A stretch of 64,000 bases of DNA from Flagellimonas spongiicola (GTDB lineage: Bacteria > Bacteroidota > Bacteroidia > Flavobacteriales > Flavobacteriaceae): assembly GCF_023502425.1 (NCBI RefSeq), contig NZ_JAMFMA010000004.1, positions 1 to 64,000 on the forward strand. The letters are read 5' to 3'. How positions within the stretch are numbered: position 1 is the stretch's first letter; each line of letters opens with the position of its first letter. Under the pieces are notes generated by a model. It was not told where the DNA came from, made no database searches, and worked only from the letters and a program-made list of their open reading frames with translations. A program made the translations under genes and the position numbers. Below, piece after piece: positions 45,055 through 53,183 of this stretch.

Positions 45055-45924
45055 TCAGGATTTGCCTAGATTCTCAATTCGTTCATACGTTCCTGTAAAG
45101 TTTTTCTTTTCGTTTAAGTTGAAGTAGATGAAAACACCAGCAACCAGCGTAATGATATTCAACAAAAACTGCATCGCAACCGAAAACACATTCAAAAGAA
45201 TATAAATGGGGTCAAACAATCCACTGGAGGCGGCCACAGGGTCCATTTCGCCAGCTAAGGTTCCCATCTTAACGAACATATAGATATAAGTTGGAATACT
45301 AAAAGCATAACTGGCCACCCCAACAATAATCCCAATGATCAGGAAGGTTGCAAAAGTAATCCACCAGTTGTCCTTGATCAGCGTAAAGCTATAACCGTAT
45401 GCTTCACTAACTGCTTTCTTATTAAAAACCATAACGCTAAAAGAAAGTGCTAGGATGGGGTAGAGGTATATTCCTGGAATAAAGCAGAATATAAAACCAA
45501 CCACTAGTGAAATACCTACTAATAATCCTAGACCAATAAAATTCCAAAAATTGGCGTAGACATTTTTCCTGATTTCGTCAAAATTGATGACACCCTTATT
45601 GTTGGCATAGGATTCAATATAAAACAGAACCGCGGCTTGGGCCATTACATAGGCTGCGATAATGCTAAAGAAAAAAATGAATCCCACAAGTAACATCATG
45701 ATTGGACTGAAAAAATCATTGGAGGTTTCCACAGCGAATGAAAACATATCGCCCATGAAATAATAATAAAAGCCCAATGAAATAAGCATCACCAAAATGT
45801 AGGGTCCAACTATTTTTAAGATGCTTCCAAAAAAGGGTTTAAATTGATTACGCATAAAACCGAAGGTATCAGATAAAATCTCACCTAGTTCACGTTGCTT
45901 TTTGAATTCAATGTATTGTTGCAT
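45055..45924 (-). CDS. Hypothetical multi-pass membrane protein of the MoxR operon
   Basis: A 289-residue integral membrane protein, not matched to a named family by eye. The N-terminal 35 residues are amphipathic and polar (EILSDTFGFMRNQFKPFF). Six or so hydrophobic segments follow (about 38-58, 72-98, 128-150, 158-180, 195-222 and 250-275). The general shape resembles the membrane domain of glycerophosphodiester phosphodiesterases (GPDPase_memb) and related DUF975-like proteins, but no catalytic motif is present. It overlaps the SpoIIM gene by 17 bases and precedes DUF4129 by 5 bases, so it belongs to the operon. Confidence 0.78.
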   Translation of the reverse strand: MQQYIEFKKQRELGEILSDTFGFMRNQFKPFFGSILKIVGPYILVMLISLGFYYYFMGDMFSFAVETSNDFFSPIMMLLVGFIFFFSIIAAYVMAQAAVLFYIESYANNKGVINFDEIRKNVYANFWNFIGLGLLVGISLVVGFIFCFIPGIYLYPILALSFSVMVFNKKAVSEAYGYSFTLIKDNWWITFATFLIIGIIVGVASYAFSIPTYIYMFVKMGTLAGEMDPVAASSGLFDPIYILLNVFSVAMQFLLNIITLVAGVFIYFNLNEKKNFTGTYERIENLGKS

Positions 45925-46882
45925 TTCTAGCTTTTCGTTTGAATTGATTAGGGTAAATTATATAATAGTAAATGATTAGGAATAGCGATGAACCGATGAT
46001 AAAAATAGCCAGCCAATCCGGCATTTCAGTGTGCCTAGTAACGTAACCTTCCAAAAAACCGGCGATGATAAAAAAGGGAACAGTGCTGATCATGATTTTC
46101 AAACCATTTTTGACACCTCTTTTAAAGGATTCCAATCGCGAATAAGTTCCAGGAAACAGCATGCCGTTGCCAACAACAAGACCTGCACAACCAGCAATGA
46201 TGATGACGCTGATCTCAATTGTGCCATGGATCCATATGGTTCTTACGGATTCCCAAAGCAGTCCTTTGTCGTAAAAGAAATATTGAAAACTACCGAGCAT
46301 GATTCCATTTTGCAGCATGATATATAAGGTACCAATACCCAATAAAATTCCCAATCCAAAGGCATAGATGGCCACTCGTATGTTGTTAATGGTAATGCCT
46401 AAGAACATATCAAAGGCGCCTTGTTCCTTATATACCGCCATGGGGTCTCCTTTTTCAATGTTGTCAAGTGTCATATTAACATAGCCATCTCCAAGTATCC
46501 CGCGGACAAAATCCCCTTCATGTGCGGCTGAAAAAGCGCCTACAAATGTGAAAAACATAAAGACCAAAAACGAAATCAGTAATTCCCGATGATGCCCATG
46601 GAACATGGATGGAAATTCCGTTTTCCAAAAACTCACAATACGATTCTTGGATTCTCGTTTGGTTTTATAGATTTTTTGATGTGCCTGTGAAGCCAACGCA
46701 TTTAAATACATTGCAGTGTTGCTTCCAGCGTAAAAGGTTTGTGCGTAGCTAAGATGGTCGGTGATTTCTATGTAGAGGTCGGATAACTTGTCAGGTTGGA
46801 GGCGTTCCTGATTACTCAGGACATTTTCAAAAGCGACCCATTTATCCTTATTTTGCTTAACAAAAGCAGCCTCTCGCATCAA
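45908..46882 (-). CDS. SpoIIM family membrane protein
   Basis: A 324-residue protein of the stage II sporulation protein M family. After a soluble N-terminus of about 100 residues it has five or six transmembrane helices. H-G-T-I-E-I-S-V-I-I-I-A-G-C-A-G-L (near 218) and A-G-F-L-E-G-Y-V-T-R-H (near 276) are the conserved family segments, in which the Glu residues lie inside the membrane. The name comes from a Bacillus peptidoglycan-remodelling factor and does not mean sporulation here. It is the first gene of the minus-strand operon, 29 bases from the divergent RDD gene, so both probably share a regulatory region. Confidence 0.92.
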   Translation of the reverse strand: MMREAAFVKQNKDKWVAFENVLSNQERLQPDKLSDLYIEITDHLSYAQTFYAGSNTAMYLNALASQAHQKIYKTKRESKNRIVSFWKTEFPSMFHGHHRELLISFLVFMFFTFVGAFSAAHEGDFVRGILGDGYVNMTLDNIEKGDPMAVYKEQGAFDMFLGITINNIRVAIYAFGLGILLGIGTLYIMLQNGIMLGSFQYFFYDKGLLWESVRTIWIHGTIEISVIIIAGCAGLVVGNGMLFPGTYSRLESFKRGVKNGLKIMISTVPFFIIAGFLEGYVTRHTEMPDWLAIFIIGSSLFLIIYYYIIYPNQFKRKARNATIH

Positions 46883-46911
46883 ATATGGTTTGTAAGTAAA
46901 GAAACTAAAAT

Positions 46912-47628
46912 ATGGATCAATTTCAAATAGAAACTGCTCAAAATATAAGCATCACACAAAACACTTCCAACCTTGGAGAGCGCATGTTGGCGTATATCAT
47001 AGATAGTTTTGTGATTGGCGTTTATTATATATTGATGGTTATTCTGTTGTCCTCTTTGGATATGGATCCATTTGATCAGTGGGCATACTATTTGGTCATT
47101 AGCCTTCCGGCTTTTTTGTATTACTTACTTTTTGAGACTTTTTCAGATGGAAAAACCATTGGAAAGGGTTTAATGTCTTTACGGGTGGTAAAACTCGATG
47201 GATCCAAACCAAGTTTCGCAAATTATTTTGTTCGATGGGTGTTACGACTTATTGACGTGGCATTTACCTCAGGGGGTTGTGCTGTTTTGACCATATTGAT
47301 TAGGGGAAAAGGACAACGATTAGGTGATATTGCAGCGGGAACCACGGTCATCAGTGAAAAAAAGAGAGTTTCATTGAAAGATACCTTGCTTCGTGAATTG
47401 CCTAATGATTACACTCCGCAATTTCCCCAAGTCACGGTTTTCAAAGATTCTGAGATGCAAACCATTAAGGAGTTATACGATAAATCCAAATTGAATGGTG
47501 ACCATAACGTAATTGTGTTTTTGGATAAAAGAATCCGCGAAGTTACCGGAATACAAACTAACTTGCAGCCCATTAATTTTGTGGATGAAGTCATTAAAGA
47601 CTACAACTACTACACACAAAAAATGTAG
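46912..47628 (+). CDS. RDD family membrane protein
   Basis: A 238-residue inner-membrane protein. The RDD signature is R-M-L-A-Y-I-I-D-S-F near residue 23 (Arg and the first Asp), with the second Asp region in R-L-G-D-I-A-A-G-T near 145. Three to four helices are in the first 130 residues, and a soluble C-terminal part follows (about 160-238). RDD proteins are proposed ion or solute transporters, often next to SpoIIM/MoxR clusters. It starts 29 bases from the divergent SpoIIM gene. The next gene begins only two bases after its stop. Confidence 0.9.
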   Translation: MDQFQIETAQNISITQNTSNLGERMLAYIIDSFVIGVYYILMVILLSSLDMDPFDQWAYYLVISLPAFLYYLLFETFSDGKTIGKGLMSLRVVKLDGSKPSFANYFVRWVLRLIDVAFTSGGCAVLTILIRGKGQRLGDIAAGTTVISEKKRVSLKDTLLRELPNDYTPQFPQVTVFKDSEMQTIKELYDKSKLNGDHNVIVFLDKRIREVTGIQTNLQPINFVDEVIKDYNYYTQKM

Positions 47629-47630
47629 AC

Positions 47631-48245
47631 TTGTTTTACCAGACTATCGACATATTAGGCACCGTAGCGTTCGCAATTTCCGGCGTATTGGTGGCAATGG
47701 AAAAACGACTTGATCTATTCGGGGTATTGATTATTGCCTTTGTCACGGCAATAGGTGGTGGCACCTTGAGGGATTTATTGATTGGGAATACGCCCGTTAT
47801 TTGGATGCGAGACCTCACTTATGTTACTACTATTTTCATCACCGTGATATTGGGTATCATATTTGTAAATCAGCTCAAATACCTTAGACGATCTCTGTTT
47901 TTATTCGACACCATTGGGATAGGACTTTATACGTTGATTGGTATTGAAAAAGGACTGCAAGCTGACCTCTCCCCGGTTATGTGTATTGCCTTAGGAACCA
48001 TGACGGCTAGTTTTGGTGGTGTTATTAGGGATATGTTGTGTAATGAGATTCCTGTGATTTTCAGAAAGGAAATTTATGCGACTGCATGCATTATAGGTGG
48101 TGCTAGTTATTTTTTGTTCCGTGAATTGCCACTAAATGAAAATTATGCCTATTTAGCCGCTATCATTGTGGTCATAGGACTTAGACTTGTTGCCGTAAAA
48201 TTCGGAATAAGTTTGCCAAATATTTATCGCGAAGAAAGAAATTAG
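47631..48245 (+). CDS. Trimeric intracellular cation channel (TRIC/UPF0126) family protein
   Basis: A 204-residue membrane protein with an internal duplication: A-I-G-G-G-T-L-R-D-L-L (near 43) and A-S-F-G-G-V-I-R-D-M-L (near 128) are the two copies of the GG-x-R-D motif characteristic of this family. About seven helices are predicted. TRIC proteins form potassium channels, and bacterial members may have other solutes. The start is TTG at 47631 immediately after the RDD stop, because the first ATG in frame is inside the first helix region. Its TAG overlaps the convergent cyclophilin stop by four bases. Confidence 0.88.
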   Translation: MFYQTIDILGTVAFAISGVLVAMEKRLDLFGVLIIAFVTAIGGGTLRDLLIGNTPVIWMRDLTYVTTIFITVILGIIFVNQLKYLRRSLFLFDTIGIGLYTLIGIEKGLQADLSPVMCIALGTMTASFGGVIRDMLCNEIPVIFRKEIYATACIIGGASYFLFRELPLNENYAYLAAIIVVIGLRLVAVKFGISLPNIYREERN

Positions 48246-48964
48246 AAGGCCTCTGCACTAAGAATGTAAACACTTTGCCAAGGCCAATCACCATCACCAA
48301 CATCCACGTTATTAATGGCGTCCACAACATCCATTCCTTCAATTACACGACCAAAAGGCGTATATGAACCGTCTAAATGATATGAACCTGGCTTAGTGAC
48401 CACTATAAAAAACTCATATGGTGATGCCAGCTTATGTGGATTGTGCCGTTCACTGCTTGGCATTGAAATCGTTCCTCTATGATGTTTATGACCTTTTCGT
48501 GTATCTGGCGGTAATAAATACCTGCCTATTTCCCGACGTTTTTTTGGCGTTTCACGATCATCAGAATTACCTCCTTGGATAATAAAGTCCTTTACAACGC
48601 GATGAAATTGGGTGTTGTCGAAATATCCTTTTTTGCTGAGATAGATAAAATTGGCCTTATGGTATGGGACATTATCGTACAACTGTATGGTGAAACTGCC
48701 CATGCTAGTAGTTAGTCTTACCCTGGTTTCCGTTACTTCCTGCGCATATTGGAAAAAGAAATCAATGGCATTTTCCTCGTTTAAAACAAAAGGCTCCTCT
48801 TCTGGCGGTTCTTCGGCCAATACCTCCGTGCTGTCAGTTTTTATGGAATCGAGCACCACTTTATCGGTATTGGAGGTTTCCTTTTCTTTTTTCGGACTGT
48901 CACCACATGCGACGATAAAAAATAGTAGTATAATTGTAGCTAATGCCGATGGTTTAGTCAACAT
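48242..48964 (-). CDS. Cyclophilin-type peptidylprolyl isomerase lipoprotein
   Basis: A 240-residue periplasmic or outer-membrane-anchored cyclophilin that isomerises X-Pro bonds. A lipobox I-V-A-C (Cys20) is followed by an acidic linker (about 25-65) and a cyclophilin domain. The catalytic Arg is in F-H-R-V-V-K-D-F-I-I-Q-G-G (near 138), with a Lys/Arg-rich insert (ETPKKRREIG) just after it. F-F-I-V-V-T-K-P and H-L-D-G-S-Y-T-P-F-G-R-V complete the site. Its start codon overlaps the ATG of the divergent Nudix gene by two bases (CATG); TTG at 48961 is an alternative. Confidence 0.93.
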   Translation of the reverse strand: MLTKPSALATIILLFFIVACGDSPKKEKETSNTDKVVLDSIKTDSTEVLAEEPPEEEPFVLNEENAIDFFFQYAQEVTETRVRLTTSMGSFTIQLYDNVPYHKANFIYLSKKGYFDNTQFHRVVKDFIIQGGNSDDRETPKKRREIGRYLLPPDTRKGHKHHRGTISMPSSERHNPHKLASPYEFFIVVTKPGSYHLDGSYTPFGRVIEGMDVVDAINNVDVGDGDWPWQSVYILSAEAF

Positions 48965-49604
48965 GGATTTTAAAGAATTTTACCAACAAGCTTTAAAAAT
49001 AAAAGATCTGCCTCTTCCCGGTGAAGAATCGCACCATAAAATGTCGCCTGAAATGCGAACCCAATGGCTAAAAGCCAACGATTACCGAAAAAACAATCCC
49101 AAGTATGCTGGTGTAATGGCCTTGTTCTATCCAGATGCCATTGCTAAAACTAAATTACTACTGATACTCCGTAAATCGTACCAAGGTGTTCATTCCAATC
49201 AAATTGGTTTTCCAGGTGGTAAAGTGGAACAACAGGATAAGGATTTAAAAGAAACAGCACTTAGGGAGACCTATGAAGAGGTTGGTGTGCCGCAATCTGC
49301 AGTTGAAGTGGTAAAAGAACTAAGTGAGCTGTACATACCACCAAGCAATTTTGTTGTTAAACCTTATGTTGGTTTTTACGCAGATCCCAATCCATTTGTA
49401 ATTCAAGAAACCGAAGTTGAGGCATTGGTTGAGGTAAATTTGTCGGATTTTTTAGACAAGAACAATTTAATTGAGGAAACCTTGACGACTTCTTATGCAA
49501 AAAGCATCAATGTACCTGCTTATAAATTAAATGGTTATACCGTTTGGGGTGCCACGGCTATGATGATGAGCGAGATTCAAGACCTTTTGGAACAAGTGCT
49601 TTAG
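48963..49604 (+). CDS. CoA pyrophosphatase (Nudix hydrolase)
   Basis: A 213-residue Nudix enzyme of the NudL/YeaB type, which cleaves CoA and its derivatives to 3'-5'-ADP and acyl-phosphopantetheine. The region H-S-N-Q-I-G-F-P-G-G-K-V followed by T-A-L-R-E-T-Y-E-E-V-G-V is the Nudix box with the NudL-type extended loop, and the UPF0035-like N-terminal L-L-L-I-L-R is present. I chose the ATG at 48963 because MDFKEFYQQALKIKDLPLP is the normal start for the family. This ATG overlaps the divergent start codon at 48964, so the two genes share a CATG. The next gene begins 35 bases on. Confidence 0.92.
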   Translation: MDFKEFYQQALKIKDLPLPGEESHHKMSPEMRTQWLKANDYRKNNPKYAGVMALFYPDAIAKTKLLLILRKSYQGVHSNQIGFPGGKVEQQDKDLKETALRETYEEVGVPQSAVEVVKELSELYIPPSNFVVKPYVGFYADPNPFVIQETEVEALVEVNLSDFLDKNNLIEETLTTSYAKSINVPAYKLNGYTVWGATAMMMSEIQDLLEQVL

Positions 49605-49639
49605 TGCCGATTTTGTACTTTAGCCGCAATTCAGAACAG

Positions 49640-50452
49640 ATGGGGCTATTCAAAGAAAATCCTTTTGGTCATATCCTATTTCTCAAACGATGGCTTATTC
49701 GTATTGCAGGTATGATGACCCATTCCCGCTATAAGGGGTTTAATACTTTAGAAATAGAGGGATCACAAGTTATCAGGGATTTGCCTGATACTAATGTACT
49801 TTTCGTAAGTAACCACCAAACATACTTTGCGGATGTAGTGGCAATGTTTCATGTATTCAATGCCAGTTTAAAAGGACGTGACGACTCCATTAAAAACCTT
49901 GCATATCTCTGGAATCCCAAATTGAATATCTATTATGTGGCTGCCAAGGAGACGATGAAAAAAAGCTTGTTGACCAAAATTTTGGCTTATGCAGGTTCCA
50001 TAAGTATTGAACGTACATGGCGAGCAGATGGGCAAAATGTAAATCGCCAGGTTAAATTCAGTGACATTAGTAATATCGCAAAAGCCTTGGATGATGGTTG
50101 GGTGATTACGTTTCCCCAAGGTACCACTACACCATGGAAACCGCTTCGGAAAGGTACAGCCCATATTATTAAGAGGTATAAGCCAGTAGTAGTCCCTGTA
50201 GTGATAGATGGGTTTAGACGTTCTTTTGATAAGAAAGGGCTACGCGTGAAGAAAAAAGGTATCCTTCAATCCATGCAGATAAAAGCTCCATTGGAAATCG
50301 ATTACGAGAATGAATCCATAGATTCTATTTTGGAAAAGTTGGAATACGCTATTGAGCAACATCCTTCATTCCTAAAAGTAATCTCCAAGGAGGAATTGGC
50401 AGCCTATGAAGCTGACCATCAAAAAAGACGATACAGTTATAAAGGAAATTAA
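49640..50452 (+). CDS. PlsC-like acyltransferase with altered catalytic motifs
   Basis: A 270-residue member of the 1-acylglycerol-3-phosphate acyltransferase superfamily. The canonical N-H-x4-D is here N-H-Q-T-Y-F-A-D, five residues between His and Asp. Motif III F-P-E-G-T is F-P-Q-G-T-T-T-P-W. The rest of the fold (PVVVPVVIDGFRRSF, ASISIERTWR-like) is preserved. It may use an acceptor other than lysophosphatidate, or the motifs may be shifted variants that still work. I chose the ATG at 49640 (MGLFKENPFGH), 35 bases after the Nudix stop; an earlier in-frame start would overlap the Nudix gene. The stop overlaps the convergent membrane gene. Confidence 0.87.
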   Translation: MGLFKENPFGHILFLKRWLIRIAGMMTHSRYKGFNTLEIEGSQVIRDLPDTNVLFVSNHQTYFADVVAMFHVFNASLKGRDDSIKNLAYLWNPKLNIYYVAAKETMKKSLLTKILAYAGSISIERTWRADGQNVNRQVKFSDISNIAKALDDGWVITFPQGTTTPWKPLRKGTAHIIKRYKPVVVPVVIDGFRRSFDKKGLRVKKKGILQSMQIKAPLEIDYENESIDSILEKLEYAIEQHPSFLKVISKEELAAYEADHQKRRYSYKGN

Positions 50453-51099
50453 ACTTCCAGTTTTTGTAATTCCTGATAATTTCTTCTAAGTTTTCTCGTC
50501 AGTAAACCGTAAAGTAAAAAGTAGATACCTCCAAATATAGCGGTTACCACAACCCCAAATATTGCAAACACTGCCATTATAATAAGCTTAATGCGTTCTT
50601 CCGACATGCCTTCAAAATTGTCTTCCAATCCTAGGATTTCAATGACATTGTCACTGAAGTAAATGCCAATTACAAGTATCATAAAACTTAACAGGACCAT
50701 AGAAAGGGAGAAAAACACATAGTGTTTAACCGTTTTTCTGGTGCGAAGGATCTTGGAAGTCAATTTTTTGGCACTGTCCAAAACCGAAATTTCCTTATAG
50801 CGTTTGTAAAATTGATAGATAAAATAAAATATCACCACATATTGCAAAATCGAAACCACTAAAATGGCGTTCGTCAACTTAAGGTCGGTGTAAATATCCA
50901 AGGAATTGTTCCGCATGGATGGCACCAAATAGAGCAAGTGTGGAATAATAAATTCTATAATGCTGATGTAAAAAATCCATTTTACAATTGATGAGGATTT
51001 TTTCCAAATCATGGTATGGATTTCATCGTAGGACAGTTTTGGAAGATGTTCCTCCTTTTTCTGCCAATCCTTTTTCAAAAGTTCCAGTTCATCCATCAT
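50449..51099 (-). CDS. Membrane protein paired with sigma factor, putative anti-sigma factor
   Basis: A 216-residue protein with a soluble N-terminus (about 1-35, MDELELLKKDWQKKEEHLPKL), then four transmembrane helices (about 38-58, 75-97, 125-150 and 170-200) and a short basic C-terminus. It starts 3 bases after the stop of the sigma factor gene on the same strand and is certainly co-transcribed. By position it is probably the membrane regulator of that sigma factor. It has no zinc-finger anti-sigma motif, so the mode of inhibition would be non-canonical. Its last bases overlap the acyltransferase stop (TTAA). Confidence 0.78.
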   Translation of the reverse strand: MMDELELLKKDWQKKEEHLPKLSYDEIHTMIWKKSSSIVKWIFYISIIEFIIPHLLYLVPSMRNNSLDIYTDLKLTNAILVVSILQYVVIFYFIYQFYKRYKEISVLDSAKKLTSKILRTRKTVKHYVFFSLSMVLLSFMILVIGIYFSDNVIEILGLEDNFEGMSEERIKLIIMAVFAIFGVVVTAIFGGIYFLLYGLLTRKLRRNYQELQKLEV

Positions 51100-51102
51100 A
51101 AC

Positions 51103-51597
51103 CTAAGGATTTAATATGGTTCTTAGTTTGTTCTTAACCCGATTCATTTTGACTCGGGCATTTACTTCGGAAATACCCAACGTTTCTGAGATTTCCGAAT
51201 AGTCTTTGTCTTCCAGATACAGGAAAACCAGCGCTTTGTCGATATCACCTAGCTGCTTGATGGCCTTGTACATTATTTTCAGTTGCTGTTCCTGGGTGTC
51301 GTCATACTCATCTGCCTTAATCTTGAAGATGACAGAATCATAGTCCTGGGTCCGTACCTTTTTCTTGGACTTACGATACAAGGTAATGGCTGTGTTCAGA
51401 GCTACACGGTACATCCATGTACTGAACTTCGCATCACCACGAAATTTAGGATACGCTTTCCACAACTGAATGGTGATTTCCTGAAAGAGATCGTTATGTG
51501 AATCCCTATCATTGGTATAGAGACTACATACTTTATGAACAATATTTTGATTGTTCTCAAGTTCCGTCACAAAACGATGTTCCAGTTCTTTATTCAC
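51103..51597 (-). CDS. RNA polymerase sigma factor (ECF type)
   Basis: A 164-residue sigma-70 family factor. Region 2 is around H-N-D-L-F-Q-E-I-T-I-Q-L-W and FSTWMYRVALNTAITLYR (residues 34-80). Region 4 is LEDKDYSEISETLGISEVNARVKMNRVKNKL (about 128-158), a helix-turn-helix. It is translated just before a membrane protein that may regulate it. It is a separate subfamily from the sigma factor at 10.2 kb (sequence identity is low by eye). It would drive transcription of an envelope or stress regulon; the target cannot be read from the window. Confidence 0.93.
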   Translation of the reverse strand: MNKELEHRFVTELENNQNIVHKVCSLYTNDRDSHNDLFQEITIQLWKAYPKFRGDAKFSTWMYRVALNTAITLYRKSKKKVRTQDYDSVIFKIKADEYDDTQEQQLKIMYKAIKQLGDIDKALVFLYLEDKDYSEISETLGISEVNARVKMNRVKNKLRTILNP

Positions 51598-51663
51598 AAA
51601 GGTTGGTTGTTTGCTAATTGGTAGGAATTGGACAGTTTTTGTTACACTATTACCTCAAAAAAA

Positions 51664-53091
51664 TTATTCACGATAGTCCAGAGCTGGCGCTCGGTCGCCC
51701 AAGAGAGGAATATATTTAAAATCTTTACCTCTTCGCTCCTCCAACTCTGCTTTGGCTTTCACCACTGTTTCTGGATTTTCAAAAAGTTGAATTGCAGTTA
51801 AGGACAGGGTTTTAGCGGCAACCATCATCCCTTTAGTGCCAATGGAAGTACCACCTGCAGCAACAGCTTGCCAGCTATGTGCTGGAGTGCCTGGCACCCA
51901 GGTTGCGGCCCCCATACCAGCAGTAGGTACTGCAAAGCTTACATCACCAACGTCAGTTGATCCATAAGCTCTTGCGACCTCTTTGTAGGGCTGTACGTTA
52001 AGAACTCTATTTTCGTCCAAAGCATCATATCCCATGCTTTTGGCTATTTTCTCGGCAAATTCTTTTTCTTCATTTGTATAGGTAAATCCACCTACTGTAG
52101 AAAGGTTGGTATGCACCATTTTCTGTAATGTGAGGTTGGGTAATAATTCATGCGTTCCTCCTATCATTTCATAATCCATGGTAGTTCCGGTACCTAGGGC
52201 GCCACCTTCTGCAGCTTTTACAATACGATCAAAAATATCGATTACCACATCCCGACTGTTATGCCTGGCATAGTAATAAACTTCAGCAAAATTTGGTACT
52301 ACGTTGGGTGCTTTTCCACCATCTGTAATAACGTAATGGATTCTTGCTTCTTGGGGAATGTGCTCGCGCATCATATTTACCATCATGTTCATCGCCTCAA
52401 CTCCGTCCAAGGCTGAACGACCACGTTCTGGGGCTCCGGCCGCATGAGCTGAAGTGCCATAATATCGGAATTTGGCAGATTTGTTGGCCAAGGCTGCTCC
52501 TGCACTAGCGGCGTTTTGCGATGAGGGGTGCCAATGTAATGCAACATCTACGTCATTGAATAATCCTTCCCTAACCATATATACTTTTCCAGATCCACCT
52601 TCTTCCGCTGGACAGCCATAAAAACGTATTGTTCCTTGAGTTTTGGATTTTTTTAGCCAGTTTTTGGCTTCAATTGCCGCTGCTGCGGAAGCGGTTCCAA
52701 ACAAATGATGGCCGCAAGCGTGTCCGGCTGCTGCATTAGCGGATTTTTTTTCGGGCACCGCCTGTTGCGATAGCCCTGGAAGCGCATCGTATTCGCCCAA
52801 TATGCCAATTACAGGATAACCACTACCATATTCAGCAATAAATGCAGTTGGAATTCCAGCCACTCCTTTAGTGATGGTAAAGCCTTCATCCGCAAGTGTT
52901 TTTTGTAATAATTCGGAACTCTTGTATTCCAAATAGCCCATTTCGGCTAGGTTCCAAATTTCCAATGCAATATCACCGTATTTTTTTGATTTGGAATCCA
53001 ATGATTTCAAAACAGGTGTATAATCATTTTGTGCAGTGGCAAACGGCATGCAAAGGGTCAAAAACAGACCCATAAGGACAAATTTTTTCAT
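51664..53091 (-). CDS. Secreted M20 family amidohydrolase (AbgB-like)
   Basis: A 475-residue exported metallo-amidohydrolase. Signal peptide 1-20 (ATAQ) is followed by the M20D fold: G-H-A-C-G-H-H (near 121) and E-E-G-G-S-G-K (near 162) supply the zinc ligands, with a dimerisation domain in the middle. Relatives hydrolyse p-aminobenzoyl-glutamate, indole-3-acetyl amino acids or N-acyl amino acids. The ATG at 53091 places the signal peptide correctly; a frame extending to 53115 adds eight polar residues. It stands alone, upstream of the divergent ndh gene by 92 bases. Confidence 0.92.
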   Translation of the reverse strand: MKKFVLMGLFLTLCMPFATAQNDYTPVLKSLDSKSKKYGDIALEIWNLAEMGYLEYKSSELLQKTLADEGFTITKGVAGIPTAFIAEYGSGYPVIGILGEYDALPGLSQQAVPEKKSANAAAGHACGHHLFGTASAAAAIEAKNWLKKSKTQGTIRFYGCPAEEGGSGKVYMVREGLFNDVDVALHWHPSSQNAASAGAALANKSAKFRYYGTSAHAAGAPERGRSALDGVEAMNMMVNMMREHIPQEARIHYVITDGGKAPNVVPNFAEVYYYARHNSRDVVIDIFDRIVKAAEGGALGTGTTMDYEMIGGTHELLPNLTLQKMVHTNLSTVGGFTYTNEEKEFAEKIAKSMGYDALDENRVLNVQPYKEVARAYGSTDVGDVSFAVPTAGMGAATWVPGTPAHSWQAVAAGGTSIGTKGMMVAAKTLSLTAIQLFENPETVVKAKAELEERRGKDFKYIPLLGDRAPALDYRE

Positions 53092-53170
53092 GAGGAGCGT
53101 TGTTTTGTTAGTCAAGTTTTAAAGATAGTAAAAAACCAATCGAAACGTGGGCTAACCCTTGTGGATTCCG

Positions 53171-53178
53171 TAAATTTG
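53171..53178 (+). promoter_or_regulatory. -7 promoter element close to the NDH-2 start
   Basis: TAAATTTG fits the TAnnTTTG consensus and ends five bases before the ATG at 53184, implying a leaderless or nearly leaderless transcript, as at guaA and rlmD. Confidence 0.55.
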
Positions 53179-53183
53179 CATAT

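Noticed and set aside
45908-46882. Endospore formation suggested by the SpoIIM name
   Set aside because: SpoIIM-family proteins are widespread in non-sporulating bacteria. No other sporulation genes are seen, and the neighbours point to a MoxR envelope system.
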